From assembly GCA_963854835.1 (NCBI GenBank), contig OY978526.1, forward strand, positions 17,462,368 to 17,526,367: a stretch of DNA of 64,000 bases, in the 5' to 3' direction. Origin of the DNA: Megamerina dolium. Taxonomy: Eukaryota; Arthropoda; Insecta; Diptera; Megamerinidae. Below, piece by piece: positions 49,451 to 62,041 of the stretch; the first letter of the stretch is position 1; each line of letters begins with the position of its first letter. The notes beneath the pieces are model-generated. The model was not told the DNA's origin. It was given only the letters and a program-made list of their open reading frames with translations, and searched no databases. Made by a program: the position numbers and the translations under genes.

Positions 49451-50597
49451 TCTAATTGAAGTATAATTAATATTTATTTCTGCTTAGTGCCATAATACAA
49501 TACAATAGTTCATAATCTAACCTTTTAAAATTTCTCATTTCCTAATGCAGTGTTGATATATCCTATACCAAATTATCTCCACCTACCCAATCGTTTATAT
49601 CGAATAATAATATACAACCTTACCTCCAGGCATGTTCACTCATTTTCGTGCAAATAATCTTTATTTTATTCCAAAAAAAAAAAAAATTATCTGAATATAT
49701 TTTAAAATTCCTTTTTCATGTTAATAAAACCACCAAGTAAACACCACCACCATAATGAACTAATAAATTGCTATCAAACACCAACACTAACAAATTTGCA
49801 CTGTATATATATGTACTTTGGCCTCAAGTATGATACAATAAAACGCACAAAGTGAGAACAAACATTCTATAAAACAAAAAAAGAAAAGAAAGAAAAAATG
49901 GCCCACCAAACAAATGGAAGAGCAACGAAAACATAAAACTCATGTAATCATTATTGGGGCTATTGCACTGGTAAATAAATACTTTAAGGCCTTTGTAATC
50001 CTCATGTTTAGATTTGAGGATTTCAGCTTCCATCTACTATGTATGTATAACATATACACATAATACAATACAAAGAAAGAAAAAAAAAAACACCAAAACA
50101 ATATCAAAAATATCAAACGCACAGAAAAGCACATATTACAATAAATGCTTAGTTCGTATTTGTATCCTTATTTCAAATAGAATATATATGTATGCGAGTA
50201 TATATTTATTTACATACAAACATGTATCTACATATGTACGTAGACCTTTTTCAGTAACTTTTTGTGTGTGTTAGATTCATTTGAAATTTGCAACGTAATG
50301 TGTACACATGTGTATACAAGTATGTCAGAAATGTCAACATTAAAACCACGTTTTACCAGCTATTCAACCAATAACCAGCAAGCAACCAGCAAGTCAGTCA
50401 ACCAAAACCACTTGTAGACCAAAGCAGTGACTTTTGAAATTCTATCGAAATAATTAACGGTCGGTTTAGCAATTCACTTCATTTTACGATTAGTTATATG
50501 TATGACCGACCGGCTGTTGGAATTATTAGTAGTGCTGCAGACTACACGAAAACCGACTATACATTCCTACTTCTTCCTATTTTATGTATGTGCTTTA

Positions 50598-50621
50598 GTG
50601 TGTGTGTGTGTGTGTGTGTGT
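50598..50621. repeat. (GT)n microsatellite
   Basis: Twelve GT units. Confidence 0.92.
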
Positions 50622-51913
50622 TTTAGACAGCAGATTTTGAACACAGTGATTTAATATTTGAATTGCCAAATTCTTTTTGCTTTCTTTTAGTTGCTTATTC
50701 TCTATATTGAATTGGTTCTTTCTCTCTCTCTCTCGCTCTGTTTAATTTTCTTTGATTAGGTATCCTCTTATATGTAACATATTACTAATGTTGTTTCTTA
50801 TTGAATACATTTACCAATTTATGGCATTAAAATTTATTATGGTCGTGTTTTGGCATTTATCAAGAACCTATTTTGTAAGATGTGTGCAACCAGGCTTATG
50901 GTGTTATGGTCGTCGTGTTTGTATGTATGTGTGTATGTGTAATTGTATATCTTTTGTTCAGGATTATTATAGGATTTATTATAATAAATGTAAATCTTTA
51001 TTTAAAATAGCATAAAACTAAATGTCAAATGGTCCTTTTCCTTAATAGCAGCATCACGTTATACAACTAGGTACCTACTAACCACTTCAGTATATTATAC
51101 AATATTTACACAACAAAAGTAGGGTCTTAATTGAATGATTAATAAAATGCAAAGTGAATAACGAGCTCTGCCATGTGGTAAGCAAATTTGAATAGTATGC
51201 AAAGAAGAATACACATTGAATCAAAAAGTATAAAATAGAATGGCAACAAAATGTCGAAAATGGAGGATTGAAAAAATGACTATCAAACAATATCAACAAT
51301 GGGACACCATTATTGCCACACTTTAGTTCATTCATTTTGGAATCGTTGCTACTATGTGGCATTTCAATATACAAAATACTTGAATGCAGACACCAGAAGT
51401 ACCATAAACGTCATTCGAAAAGGAAAGCTTTTAATATACACTATCTATAAATCTTTTTTTTTTTGTGGTACATGTATTTTTATTTTTTTCTCATTCCCCT
51501 TTGTTTCGCCTTGACTAAATTTTTTGTTCGTGCTTTTTTAATCATATATATTATCATTTATGTATGTTTATTTTTCATTTTCTGATTTCGGATAAGGCGG
51601 AAAATATAGAAACTACAATATGTGAATAGAAGCATGTAAAACTGTCAGTGACATTGAATATTGCTGCAACCAAATTCAAAACCACAATCAACTTCTCTAC
51701 CAGTCACATCTGAATAACAGCAATATATGCTGCAAGCGTAGAGTCAGAGCGAGTGAAGGGGAATGAATGTTTGTTTTTTTTTTAATTCCGCTTAATGCAT
51801 AAATTGCATAACAATTTTTTTCCAACTCATTGCTAGTGACTTTCTACAACACATTTCACTGAACAATTCCTGGCATTCCCACAGGAGTCGACATCCTCTC
51901 TAACTCATGCAGC

Positions 51914-51916
<3 letters not shown>

Positions 51917-51951
<35 letters not shown>
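51917..51951. repeat. (CT)n microsatellite
   Basis: About seventeen CT units, the longest CT run in the window. Confidence 0.95.
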
Positions 51952-51955
<4 letters not shown>

Positions 51956-52554
51956 GTTATATATACATTTATATTTGGAACTATTTTACAAAATACACAC
52001 ACATTCCTCTTTCACATGCCTTTATACATTTCCGGTTATTGGTTAAGCATTACATAGTACTCTGTCGCACACCATTAACTTGTTAACCTTTCATTTTCAG
52101 ATTCTTTTGACAAATTTTCATTCATATTTGCTGTGAACTTTTTCAAAGACATAACTGCTTTTCACAAAACCATGAAAGCACCACGAGATCCTTCGCTTGA
52201 TGTCAAGTGCACGTATGTATGGCAGATATGTATAGAAATAATGTTGCCAGCATTTATTTTGTAGAGAAGTACGACACTGACAAAAATAAAATGCCAAAAA
52301 ATGTGTGAAGAATACATAACATGTTTTAGTATTTTTAGTTGCTGAAAACACGTGTGGCTTTTCTGCTATTCCATAACTCATATTCATGCGTTCAAATGAT
52401 TCCACTACAAATACACAATAATATAAAATTTATTGGGTTGAAAGTGTACAAACTTTAAGATCTAAATTGAATTTGTCGCTTCCAGTACGAGTACATTTGT
52501 ATTTTATGGAGCTGATGAAGTAGTATGCTCTTTTTTTTATCAGAATGCGCTTTT

Positions 52555-54465
52555 TATACCCTGCATAATGCAATATGCATGGTATATTCTTTTCGGTCAG
52601 ATGTTTGTGTCCACTTGAAGGAATCTCCGGAGATATAGACATAGATATATATTCGTGATCAGCGTCGATTAAATTTTCGATTTAACGATGTCCGTCCGTC
52701 CGTCCGTCCGTCTGTCTGTCACCTGGCTGGTTCGCACGATAACTTGAGTAAATATTGAGCTATTTCGATAAAATTTGGCATAAGTAATCTATGATCCAAG
52801 GGTACGGAGGGGATTGATATTGGTCATGATCGGTTAATAACCAAGCATTCAAAGCGACTAACCTCGAAATTTTCAAAATCTTTAACTTGCTATAACTCAC
52901 ACAATATACCACTTGGGACAACAATATTTGGCGCATAGACTTATATTATACTACTATATAACCTCGCCAAAAGTGGTTGAGCCACGCCTACTTTTTAGCG
53001 TAGCTCTCATACAAAGTGTCTGTACTTCTTTTGAATTGAAACAGCTGTAACTTCTACAATCTTCTGTCCAGAATAACCATAATTGACACTTAGATTAACA
53101 CAGTAGTCGGAAATAATATGGCAGCAAATCAGTGTGCCACGCCCACTCCTTTTTGGGTCTCCCATACAAAGTTGCGGAAATTAAAAAAAATGTTAACCGC
53201 CATAACTTGCAAACTATTCAGCGTAGAATAACGACATTTAAGGTGTGGATTAGTATTGTACGAGCAACTAGACTCACTTGAAATGGGTGCGCCACGCCCA
53301 CTGTTTATTGTAGCCCCCATACAAATTTTAAATTTAAACAGCTGTAACTTCGGCAATCTTCTGTCTAGAATAACCATAATTGACACTTAAATTAATATCG
53401 TAGTCGGCAAAAATTTGGCAGAAAATCAGTGTGCCACGCCCACTCCTTCATGAGTCTCCCATACAAAGTCAAGGGAATTAAACTGAAATTTTAAGCTCCA
53501 TAACTTACAAACCATTTAGCGTAGGACAACGAGATTTAAGGTGTGGATTAGTATTGTACGAGCAACTAGGCTCACAGAAAATGGGCGCACCACGCCCACT
53601 GTTTATCGTAGCCCCCATACAAATTTTAAATTGAAACAGCTGTAACTTCGGCAATCTTCTGTCTAGAATAACCATAATTGACACTTAAATTAATATCGTA
53701 GTCTGCAAAAATCTGGCACAAAATCAGTGTGACGCGCCCACTCTTTCTATGGGCTCCCATACAAAGTTGAGGAAATTAAACAAAAATGTTAACCGCCATA
53801 ACTTGCAAACTATTCAGCGTAGAATAACGAGATTTAAGGTGTGGATTAGTATTGTACGAGCAAGTAGGCTCACAGAAAATGGGCGCACCACGCCCACTGT
53901 TGATCGTAGCCCCCATACAAATTTTAAATTGAAACAGCTGTAACTTCGGCAATCTTCTGTCTAGAATAACCATAATTAACACTTAAATTAATATCGTAGT
54001 CACAAAATCTGGCACAAAATCAGTGTGCCACGCCCACTCCTTCATAGGTCTCCCATACAAAGTCGAGGGAATTAAACTAAAACTTTTAAGCTCCATAACT
54101 TACAAACCATTTAGCGTAGGACAACCAAATTTAAGGTGTGGATTGATATTGAAAAATTAATTAGATATACAAGAAAGAGATAAGTCACGCCCACTTTTTA
54201 TATAGCTTCCGTACAAATGTCGGATTTATCTTAAACATTAAAACACCCATAACTTACTAAATAATACGCCTAGGTCAACCCATGTAGTTTAGTATTATAG
54301 GCAGAAATTGGTCCTCCAAAATTGGTGAGGTACGCCTGCTTCTTATTGTAGGTCCTATACAAAGTAGTGGAAGAAAAGGATGGATATACGAGCAAACTTT
54401 TTATATATACCTCTACATATGCAGGGTATAATTTGGTCGGCCCCAGCCGACTGTAAGGAGATTTT
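52555..54465 (+). mobile_element. DINE-like (mini-me/Helitron-type) non-autonomous element, copy 2
   Basis: Same structure and orientation as copy 1. TATACCCTGCATA lies at 52555-52567, its inverted copy at 54418-54430, and the hairpin GTCGGCCCCAGCCGAC at 54436-54451, followed by TGTAAGGAG and a T run. The GTCY tract is five GTCC plus two GTCT (52690-52717). The interior holds more repeat units than copy 1, so it is about 320 bp longer. Upstream flanks of the two copies do not match, so they are separate insertions rather than a simple duplication. Confidence 0.82.
53006..54365 (+). repeat. Dimeric tandem array inside DINE-like copy 2
   Basis: Anchor positions (CCCATACAAA or variants) are 53006, 53161, 53316, 53458, 53614, 53756, 53912, 54052, 54208 and about 54354. 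Spacings are 155, 155, 142, 156, 142, 156, 140, 156 and about 146. GTAGTCGG-type unit starts are 53103, 53400, 53698 and 53996 (297, 298, 298 bp). The 298-bp units are very similar to each other. Confidence 0.87.
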
Positions 54466-54529
54466 TTTTAGCTACAAAATGTTGCATTTACTTAATTGAA
54501 TCTGGTTTGTAAAATTCTGTCATGCGACT

Positions 54530-54940
54530 ACATAAATTGAGGTCGAACGAATTAATGTCGAATAAGTTTTGCAATAATGTAGAACCATTCTTTTATCGAT
54601 TGATCAAATTTTCGGTATTATCATTGTTGAAAATACAAATATTGGTTAAAGAAAGAAAAGTGTGCATTAATATCGCAAGAAAAAAAAGAAATTAGAACTT
54701 ATTTCAAAATTATCGAAAATTGTCGAAAATAGTTCTTCCCATTCATAAACTTTTTCATCTACTTCAATTAAGTTTGAACGAATTACTGTAGAAATTGAAA
54801 TAATATCGAACAATCATTTTTATATATTTAGATTTTCGACATTATTGCCAAAATTATTTTAAACAAGAGTCGAATTCAAGTCCATATAAAAAAAAAACTT
54901 GAAATAATTGCATAAATTTTTCGCGATTAATGCAGTGTAC
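54530..54940. repeat. CGACATTATTGC-motif repeat family, locus 3
   Basis: Includes GCAATAATGTAGAACC (about 54571), AATAATATCGAACAATC (about 54800) and CGACATTATTGCCAAA (54837). As at locus 2 it follows a DINE-like element directly. Confidence 0.5.
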
Positions 54941-57900
54941 TAGGATTTTTTCAATCAATATCAATATCAATATTTTTCTTTTCTTATATTGAAGTGGTCG
55001 GTGATTAAACCATAAAAAAATAGATTCGATTTTTCCCGTGGGTCCCGGGTAATATGTTGGAAATTACACTCTTTCAATTTCAGCTTTTAGTTAGCTTTTG
55101 ATGCAACTCAATTAAAAAAGTGATTTCTACTTTCGGCGAAATGTAAAATAATGCAAAATTTAGCCTTGAGCCAAGTAAACTGGCAACACTGCGTAGGAAG
55201 ATGTGAGAGTAAACTGAGTACCTATATGTTAACGTATACAATTATGATTCTGATTGTGACCACAATGCTTATATGTGTCATTAAAATTCGTTATATTCAC
55301 TCCAATACATACATACGTATGAGTGCGTACGCATATATCAAGGACAAATGTCATAGTCACACATATGTTCATATTCTTACTATACTACACTCGTATATGT
55401 ATGGCAACATATTTGTTACATAAAAATTTACATTCAGAAAATAATATTTAAACTGTTTCTACATAAAATATACTTATGTTACATATATCGTTATTAAGAA
55501 GCAAACATATGCAAAAAAAAAAATATATAAATATTGTATACATAATATTTATATTGCGAAACATATGTAGCTACAGCATGTTGCTCACCGATTGTTTCTA
55601 TGCTTGAACCAGAATAAATTAAATATAACCTATACACAAATGTGTAGGAACATTTGTAGGTTTATGTATACGTACATATTTTTTTTGCATGTATCAATAT
55701 GTTGTTTTGTTGACGTCGGCAATATTTTATTATTTTATTTGATTTCTATTACATTTCATTGAATATTATTGGCCTTTTTTCCTATATTTATTCAATTTTG
55801 ATTAGATTTTCTTCATTTGTAAACTATTGCTAGTTGAAAACAATTTGAACGAAAGCTTTTTTTTTAATACAAATATACATTCCTATTAGTAAACGTACAG
55901 AAATCAATTATTAAATCTAATATTTGATTTTGGAAACATATTTTTTTAACAATTTCCATTTAAGTTATTATTATTTAAAATTGTTGGCAGCTGTGGTATG
56001 TATAAGTTCAATTACAAATCTAATATTTGTCAAATATCAAATATTATTGTAATTTAGCTGAAAAATAAAGAATATGGCAAAAATGATATAGCAAAAATTG
56101 AATTTTATACAAGACGTATTGTGTTAGTAATTTTATAAGATACCAGAAATGCTTCTCAAACGATTCTGAATTGTTTAAATATTGGCTGGCTATTATGAGT
56201 AGGCTATTCTTAGCGCTCTGGTTATAATTACTGTAGCTTATGGGAAAAAAATCATTTATTTAAAGCCATATTCGAATGACTAGAGTTTATGATGATATTT
56301 TTCATCAGTGCTTAGTTAGACACTTGTGTGTGTTGTAACTCAGTGGATAGTGCATTGACGTTGGCGTGTTTTGTATGTAAAGATACGTCAAAATGTTGTG
56401 AAATGCTAAATTCGTACATTCTCCTTTAAAAATCCTTAGGTATATTAAATCTAAATCTTTATTTAACCCATCTACGAGCATTTCTATATTCATTTCAAAA
56501 ATACAAAGCATTAATTCATACGAAAGAAATAACAAAGTATTTATGCACCCATACATTCATAGAAAAGCTATTCTCATTCTTTCTCTTTTAAATAAATAAA
56601 CAAGCAAAAAACTATTTACAATAGATGCAAGTAAACACTCAGCAATTAATTTCATAGTTTTACATTACAAAGCAAAAAAAAACAAAAAACAAGAATAATA
56701 ATAAAAATAATGGCATAAGTAGGTACCTATTTTTTTAATTAATTTTATGCGGTAGATATGTTGATACCCTCATTTTAATTTGTGAAAGCATACACCTGCA
56801 TAACTACATATATTCACATTCGTCCTGTATACATGCAGGTGTAGAATATTATTACAATAGGGATCATAAAAAGAATAATATGAAAATCATGGTAATAATT
56901 ATGCATACCTAGAAATTCTTCATATATACATACATCTACTATATTGTGTGTAAATAACATTATTATATTTTTAAGAGTGCGAAGAGGCAGGGGGCAAAAA
57001 AAACGAGCAGAAATGTTAAAATTATAATAATAACAACCAAAGCATTTTAATTACAAAATTTCATTTCAACTAACGAGTATCAACATAAGTGTACATGCAC
57101 GTATACACCTAGGTATGCTCGTACATGCGCGTGAGTTGGTGTGCGTATGCGTTATGTATTGTAGCACGCCGCACATCTGTGTCAACAAAAAATGTTCCAC
57201 TTAATGTCATTGTTTATTGAATAATATGTACAAACTCAAGATACTTGAGCTTACGTTAGCTTAAGCAGCTATATGATTTTGATAAATGATACATTTTATA
57301 CACAGGTACCTACATGCTCATACATATACATATATCGATTAAAGTGGTATTATTATAAAAGTCTAACGAAAGTTTATGTCACAGAGAAATTTACGTGATA
57401 TGTACAATTTGTCGCTGAATCATTTTAATCAGCAATCCACCAACACAACTTAGTCATCCCTTGTGATTTTATTGATATATGATGGAGTAGGTAGTTGAAC
57501 GCAACTCTATGTTTATTTACCACTTGCCATCAACTAAGTGATATTAGAAACATATACACCACACTCTTAACCCTTTAATAGCAATCGAGTCAAATGTTGT
57601 TTTTTAAAAGAAGCAATGATAAATTAAAATAAAAGCTAAGTCTTTTTGAATAGCAACGAAAATTCTAATTCATTTTCTACATGAGTATTTATGGGCAGTT
57701 CATGGTTATGGACGCGACATTCGAACATGTAAATCTGAAAGAATGTGACCTAAATTTGTTCTAGAATTGACCAAATTATGTTAAAAAAATCTCAACACAT
57801 CATTTAATTACATTTTGAGAGCATCGTATTTATCATCTTGTGTACAATTTAAGGCACGAATAATATAACGGTCGTAACACTCGAACACTACATACTTTGC

Positions 57901-59402
57901 TGAACATAAGTGGTAAATATGTTATAAATATTGGAGAAAAATTTTGGACTTATATTTGAACTCTCTTATCGTTGAATAATATGAAAACTTATGGTGTTTA
58001 CCAGTATTTCCAACTTCAAGACTCGTATGCCAGTACTAAGATTATATCGACTGAAAGCACGAAATTTTGTATTTTTCTAGTTTCGTACGGAATTCCATAT
58101 TTTTTGCCTGAGAGGACTAGTATTTCTTATTTAATTGGTCAACTGAAACGTTCTTTTAAATAGTAGTGACTTAAATTTATAAGTACCCATTCAATACTTT
58201 TGAGTATCGAAGTCAATTATGAGTCAATACAATACAATTCATATATACTTGTACATTTACTCACATTTACTTCCTTAAGGCTTCTGTTTGACACTCACTT
58301 ATACTCATTGAAGCACAATAAATATGATGTAGCAGATATAATATGCCTCAAATTTATATATAAATATATGTATATATATTATACTTATTATATATCATTT
58401 TTGTTGAAAAGTTTATCAAACTGTTTACTTTTCCATTACATTTATATACTTTATCAACATGATTGTGCTTCATTTCCATATACTACATACATACATACGT
58501 ACATAAGTAAGTACTTGAAAAGGTAACAAATATCTATGTATGTAAATAGTATAGAAGGTGTTTATATCTTTACAGTCATAAAAAGTTGTGATGCTTTTTA
58601 TCGTTCATCATCTTATTTTTCTTCTTCTTCTTCTTCTTTTTCGTGTTGATGCTTACCTAACAATATTTTATAACTTTTTGATTGTCTTGCAATATAAAAA
58701 TTTGTGTATGATTTTGAACAATGTCATTAAATTTACCATATTCTAAGGTTATATTCGATATGGTGATTTCATGAAGCTCATATTTTTTTACAAACATGTC
58801 TATCAAACGTTCATGGTTGCTTAGTGTCAATTTCATACTAGACAAGTTTCTATTGTTAACATTTTATCATTTTATATCGCATTATTCATACATAAACATG
58901 AGAATGTATATAAATATATATGTGACTAAGGAAAGATCCATTAGATGACATCGCATTTACCATGAGAACAGTGATGTTATCCAAATATTTACATTTACAA
59001 CCATATTGTTCAGAATGAGAGTACAAATAGCTAGTATTTCATCCTGATAAATTTCCAATATTTATTTCGATAAAGTTTATTGGCATTTTTTTTTTTTTTC
59101 AAACAGTTATAAATAATTTGTGGTTCAACAGAAGTTCTGAAGGTACCACAAATATCCCACAAAATCTCCAATTGTTGTACTACTTTATCGTAAAGTTGTT
59201 CAAATATTGATTTTTATTTAGAAAAGTTGTGGTATTAAGCAAATGTGACATCGACAAATCTTAACTTCCAGACCAAATTTCAACTCTGTAGTGCGATGCG
59301 ATTCCATACCAATATGGATGGTGAGAAGGACGCAAAAAAATATTTTATGTCTATTATAAATTATAAATACACATTATGGTTATTTTAACTACTCAAAATG
59401 TA
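54941..59402. other. AT-rich non-coding DNA, no gene recognised
   Basis: Contains A/T runs (55511-55525, 59087-59099), TTC repeats at about 58616-58641, CATA repeats near 58487-58504, and short frames without domains. Confidence 0.55.
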
Positions 59403-59905
59403 TATATCAGGTGTAGTAAAAAGAAAAGAAATCGTACTAAATAAACCGAATTTCCATGAAGCGGATAGTTACTGTTGATGAAAAGTGGGTCACTTACGAT
59501 GGCGTCAAGCGAAAACGGTCGTGAACGAATCGCGGTGAGCTAGCGCAAACGGTGGCCAAGCCATGATTGACGGTCAGGAAGGTTTTGCCATGTGTTTGGT
59601 GGGATTGGCAGAGAATAATCTACTATGAGCTGCTCCCCTACGGCCAAAGTCTTAATTCTGGACTGTACTGTCAACAATTGGACTGTGTGAAGAAAGCAAT
59701 CGCCCAGAAGCGGCCAGTTTTTGTCCAATAGGAGAGTAATTGGATTCCATCAGGACAACGCCAGGCCACACACATCGATAGTGACTCGCCAGAAGCTCCG
59801 AGAGCTTGGTTGGGAAGTTCTTATGCATCCAACTTATAGTCCGAACCTGGCACCAAGTGATTACTACCTATTCCTGTCTATGGCAAATGATTTTGTTGGT
59901 AAAAA
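59403..59905 (+). pseudogene. Mariner derivative B: left terminal repeat plus middle and C-terminal transposase
   Basis: Starts ATATCAGGTGTAGTAAAAAG, matching the left terminal repeat of the element at 26798. After about 50 bp it jumps to the catalytic region in several frames. TVDEKWVTYDGVKRKRS (first Asp; 59456-59524, ending in a stop) comes first, then NRGELAQTVAKP, WWDWQRIIYYELLPYGQSLN, YCQQLDCVKKAIAQKRP and NRRVIGFHQDNARPHTS (second Asp). SPNLAPSDYYLFLSMANDF carries the third Asp. The 34-residue gap between the second and third Asp fits DD34D mariner. Frameshifts, stops, a missing N-terminus and a missing right end make it inactive. Confidence 0.8.
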
Positions 59906-61317
59906 ATCAAAAAGCCACGTTCACGATTTAATATACAAAGTTATGGAGTTTTTAATATCTTCAGTAACTTACAGTATTCTTTTACCTAGGATAATCATAG
60001 ATAAATATCAGAAAGAGAAACCATAAGATCACTATTTAATATAGCTCACAAAGTCGCCTAATATTTAGTGTAGCTTATATCCAAAGACACGAAATTAAAA
60101 AAAAAAAACAGAAACCGCCACAACTTTCTTAATCTTTAAACGATTAATATTTAACAAATATTCAAGTTAGTATTTAAATAATTAAATTATAGGAATTAGA
60201 ATTTCATTTTCTAATGATCAAAGTTATCATTAAATAAATCTACATCAACTAACTAAGACATTGTATGTATGCCACATAAATCCTATTGGATCACAAATCA
60301 TATACACTACATTTGTATGATAAATCCTCCGCAAAAGAGAAGAGTCATACATAAATCACTATGAAATCACATACATCCATCATAGAGTACAAAAAAGGAA
60401 ATGCCAAGAACATTGCCAATAAATTACATGAAATAAGTTGCACTTAACTTTTTAAATCATATTGAGTAGCTTTCATCTTTACTGTTGCACAATGCAAATT
60501 GCAGCATTATTGTTTTCTACTCTCCATACATTTCCACGCAATTAAAATTCAATTTTCGACATGAACAAAATGAAAACAAACAGAAAAGAACGAAAAAACA
60601 AAAGAAAAGAATTTTCTCTAAAAAAAAAACATGCAATACATCACACCACAAATTGTGTATTTACATATATTACACATCACGTCGAATTCATTACGACGAC
60701 ACAGTTGACAGCAGAATGGAATATGTGGTAAAGGACAGAATGAACAAATGAAAGACAATGATAACATTGAAGATATGCAAAATGTGTACTGACATAATGA
60801 ACAAAAAAAGAAAAAAAACTTTTACTCAGTTATCATGTCTTTCTCATATATACATATGTATGTATGTGGTAACAAGTCCCTGAGAACAGAGAACGAAAAT
60901 GAAAATATGTACAAATATATAGACATATTTAAGGATGCAGATTCGTACATATAAGACTGCAAGAAATACAGAAACATACAATATGAGCCTGCATGCAACA
61001 ATTGTAGGTACACACAAACACACTCACATGCTGTGCTTCGTTTGCATTGAGTAGAATTGTGATTGCTAAAGACATACGTGAACTTGTGCCGAGCTAAAGT
61101 GATTCACATACATATATTTCTATCGCATACACATACACATTTACTTGTATGAATTTAATAAGTAAAGAAGAGCATTGAAGAATGCTGGCATGAACAAACA
61201 GACAGACGGACAGACAAAAACATAGACAATTATTGCGATTATGGACAAGTGCACACTCACTTGGGTACTTTCATGTTACTACTCATATGCTATACATACA
61301 TTCTGCTACCATATGAA
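59906..61317. other. AT-rich non-coding DNA, no gene recognised
   Basis: A-rich stretches at 60096-60108 and 60585-60640, CATA repeats near 60850-60870, and no domain in any frame. Confidence 0.5.
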
Positions 61318-61416
61318 TATAAAGGGTTATCCATTTCGCGGTTTCAAAAGTATAGGGCTAGAATTCGACATCTGTCAAACTGAGTTGTTAAAACAATTTC
61401 TTTCTTTTTCAGTTCA

Positions 61417-61746
61417 AAGTCTGACATTTGCGAAAATAGATCGCTTAACTATCGCACAACGCATTAAAATTGTAAAAACCTACTACAAAAATGGTGTTTC
61501 TGCCACAGCCACATATCGTGCTTTAAGAGGAGATTATGGTTTACATAATCGTCCAACTACGCAAGCAATTGGCAAAATTGTGAAGAAATATGAAGAGACT
61601 GGATCGGTTACAGATATTGTAAGGCCTGTGCATCATCGTTTCGCTGGTACCACCGAAAATATCGCTGCTGTAAGTGAAAGTGTTGCCGAAGACCCGAATG
61701 TGTCGATTCCTCGTCGTTCTCAGGAATTAGGACTGTCTTACGGCAC
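61417..61746 (+). pseudogene. rosa-like transposase, N-terminal DNA-binding part
   Basis: The frame reads FAKIDRLTIAQRIKIVKTYY, then KNGVSATATYRALRGDYGLH, NRPTTQAIGKIVKKYEETGS and VTDIVRP. This is a helix-turn-helix region of the DUF4817 kind found at the front of this transposase group. It continues through VSIPRRSQELGLSYGT, where the SINE interrupts it. I see no ATG between the terminal repeat and this domain, so the original start is uncertain. Homology with the relic at 24249 supports the reading. Confidence 0.8.
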
Positions 61747-62041
61747 AAATAAATAAATAAATATGTGGCACTTAAAGCCCCAAAGGGCTCATTGGCCGAG
61801 CTTCTCTTCCATTACTGTTGTGCGTCTTAAATTTGGACAGTATTAGAAGGGACCTACTCATTTTAACCGGTTCCGAACGGCAGAACACTTGTGACATCAC
61901 TTTTTCCAATTGCTTGCCGACAGGTGGGTACCATTCGAAAGAAAAATCTTATCGATATTAAATTTGTTATGCATCAGCCGGGGATTGAACCACGACCTAC
62001 AGATCTGAAGGCGAACACACTAACCACTGAGCTACGGCACC
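61747..62041 (-). mobile_element. tRNA-derived SINE, copy 2, inserted in the transposase
   Basis: The same element as at 29287-29617. On the minus strand it shows GGTGCCGTAGCTCAGTGG (A-box-like), GTGGTTCAATCCCC (B-box), CACCTGTCGGCAAGCAATTG, and an ATTTATTTATTTATTT-type tail at the left. TACGGCAC occurs at both junctions (61739-61746 and 62033-62040), but on the right it coincides with the SINE's own head. The target duplication therefore cannot be separated from chance or microhomology. Confidence 0.88.

Larger units (their letters stand above)
49451..52554. other. AT-rich non-coding DNA with GT and CT microsatellites
   Basis: No gene seen. Contains GT (50598-50621) and CT (50720-50736, 51917-51951) runs and A runs at 49673-49685. 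Confidence 0.55.

Noticed and set aside
47645..53982. Three similar minus-strand frames starting MSIMVILDRRLPKLQLF or close variants (47645, 53129, 53776)
   Set aside because: They are the same incidental frame recurring in each 298-bp unit of the DINE-like arrays, antisense to the element, with no domain.
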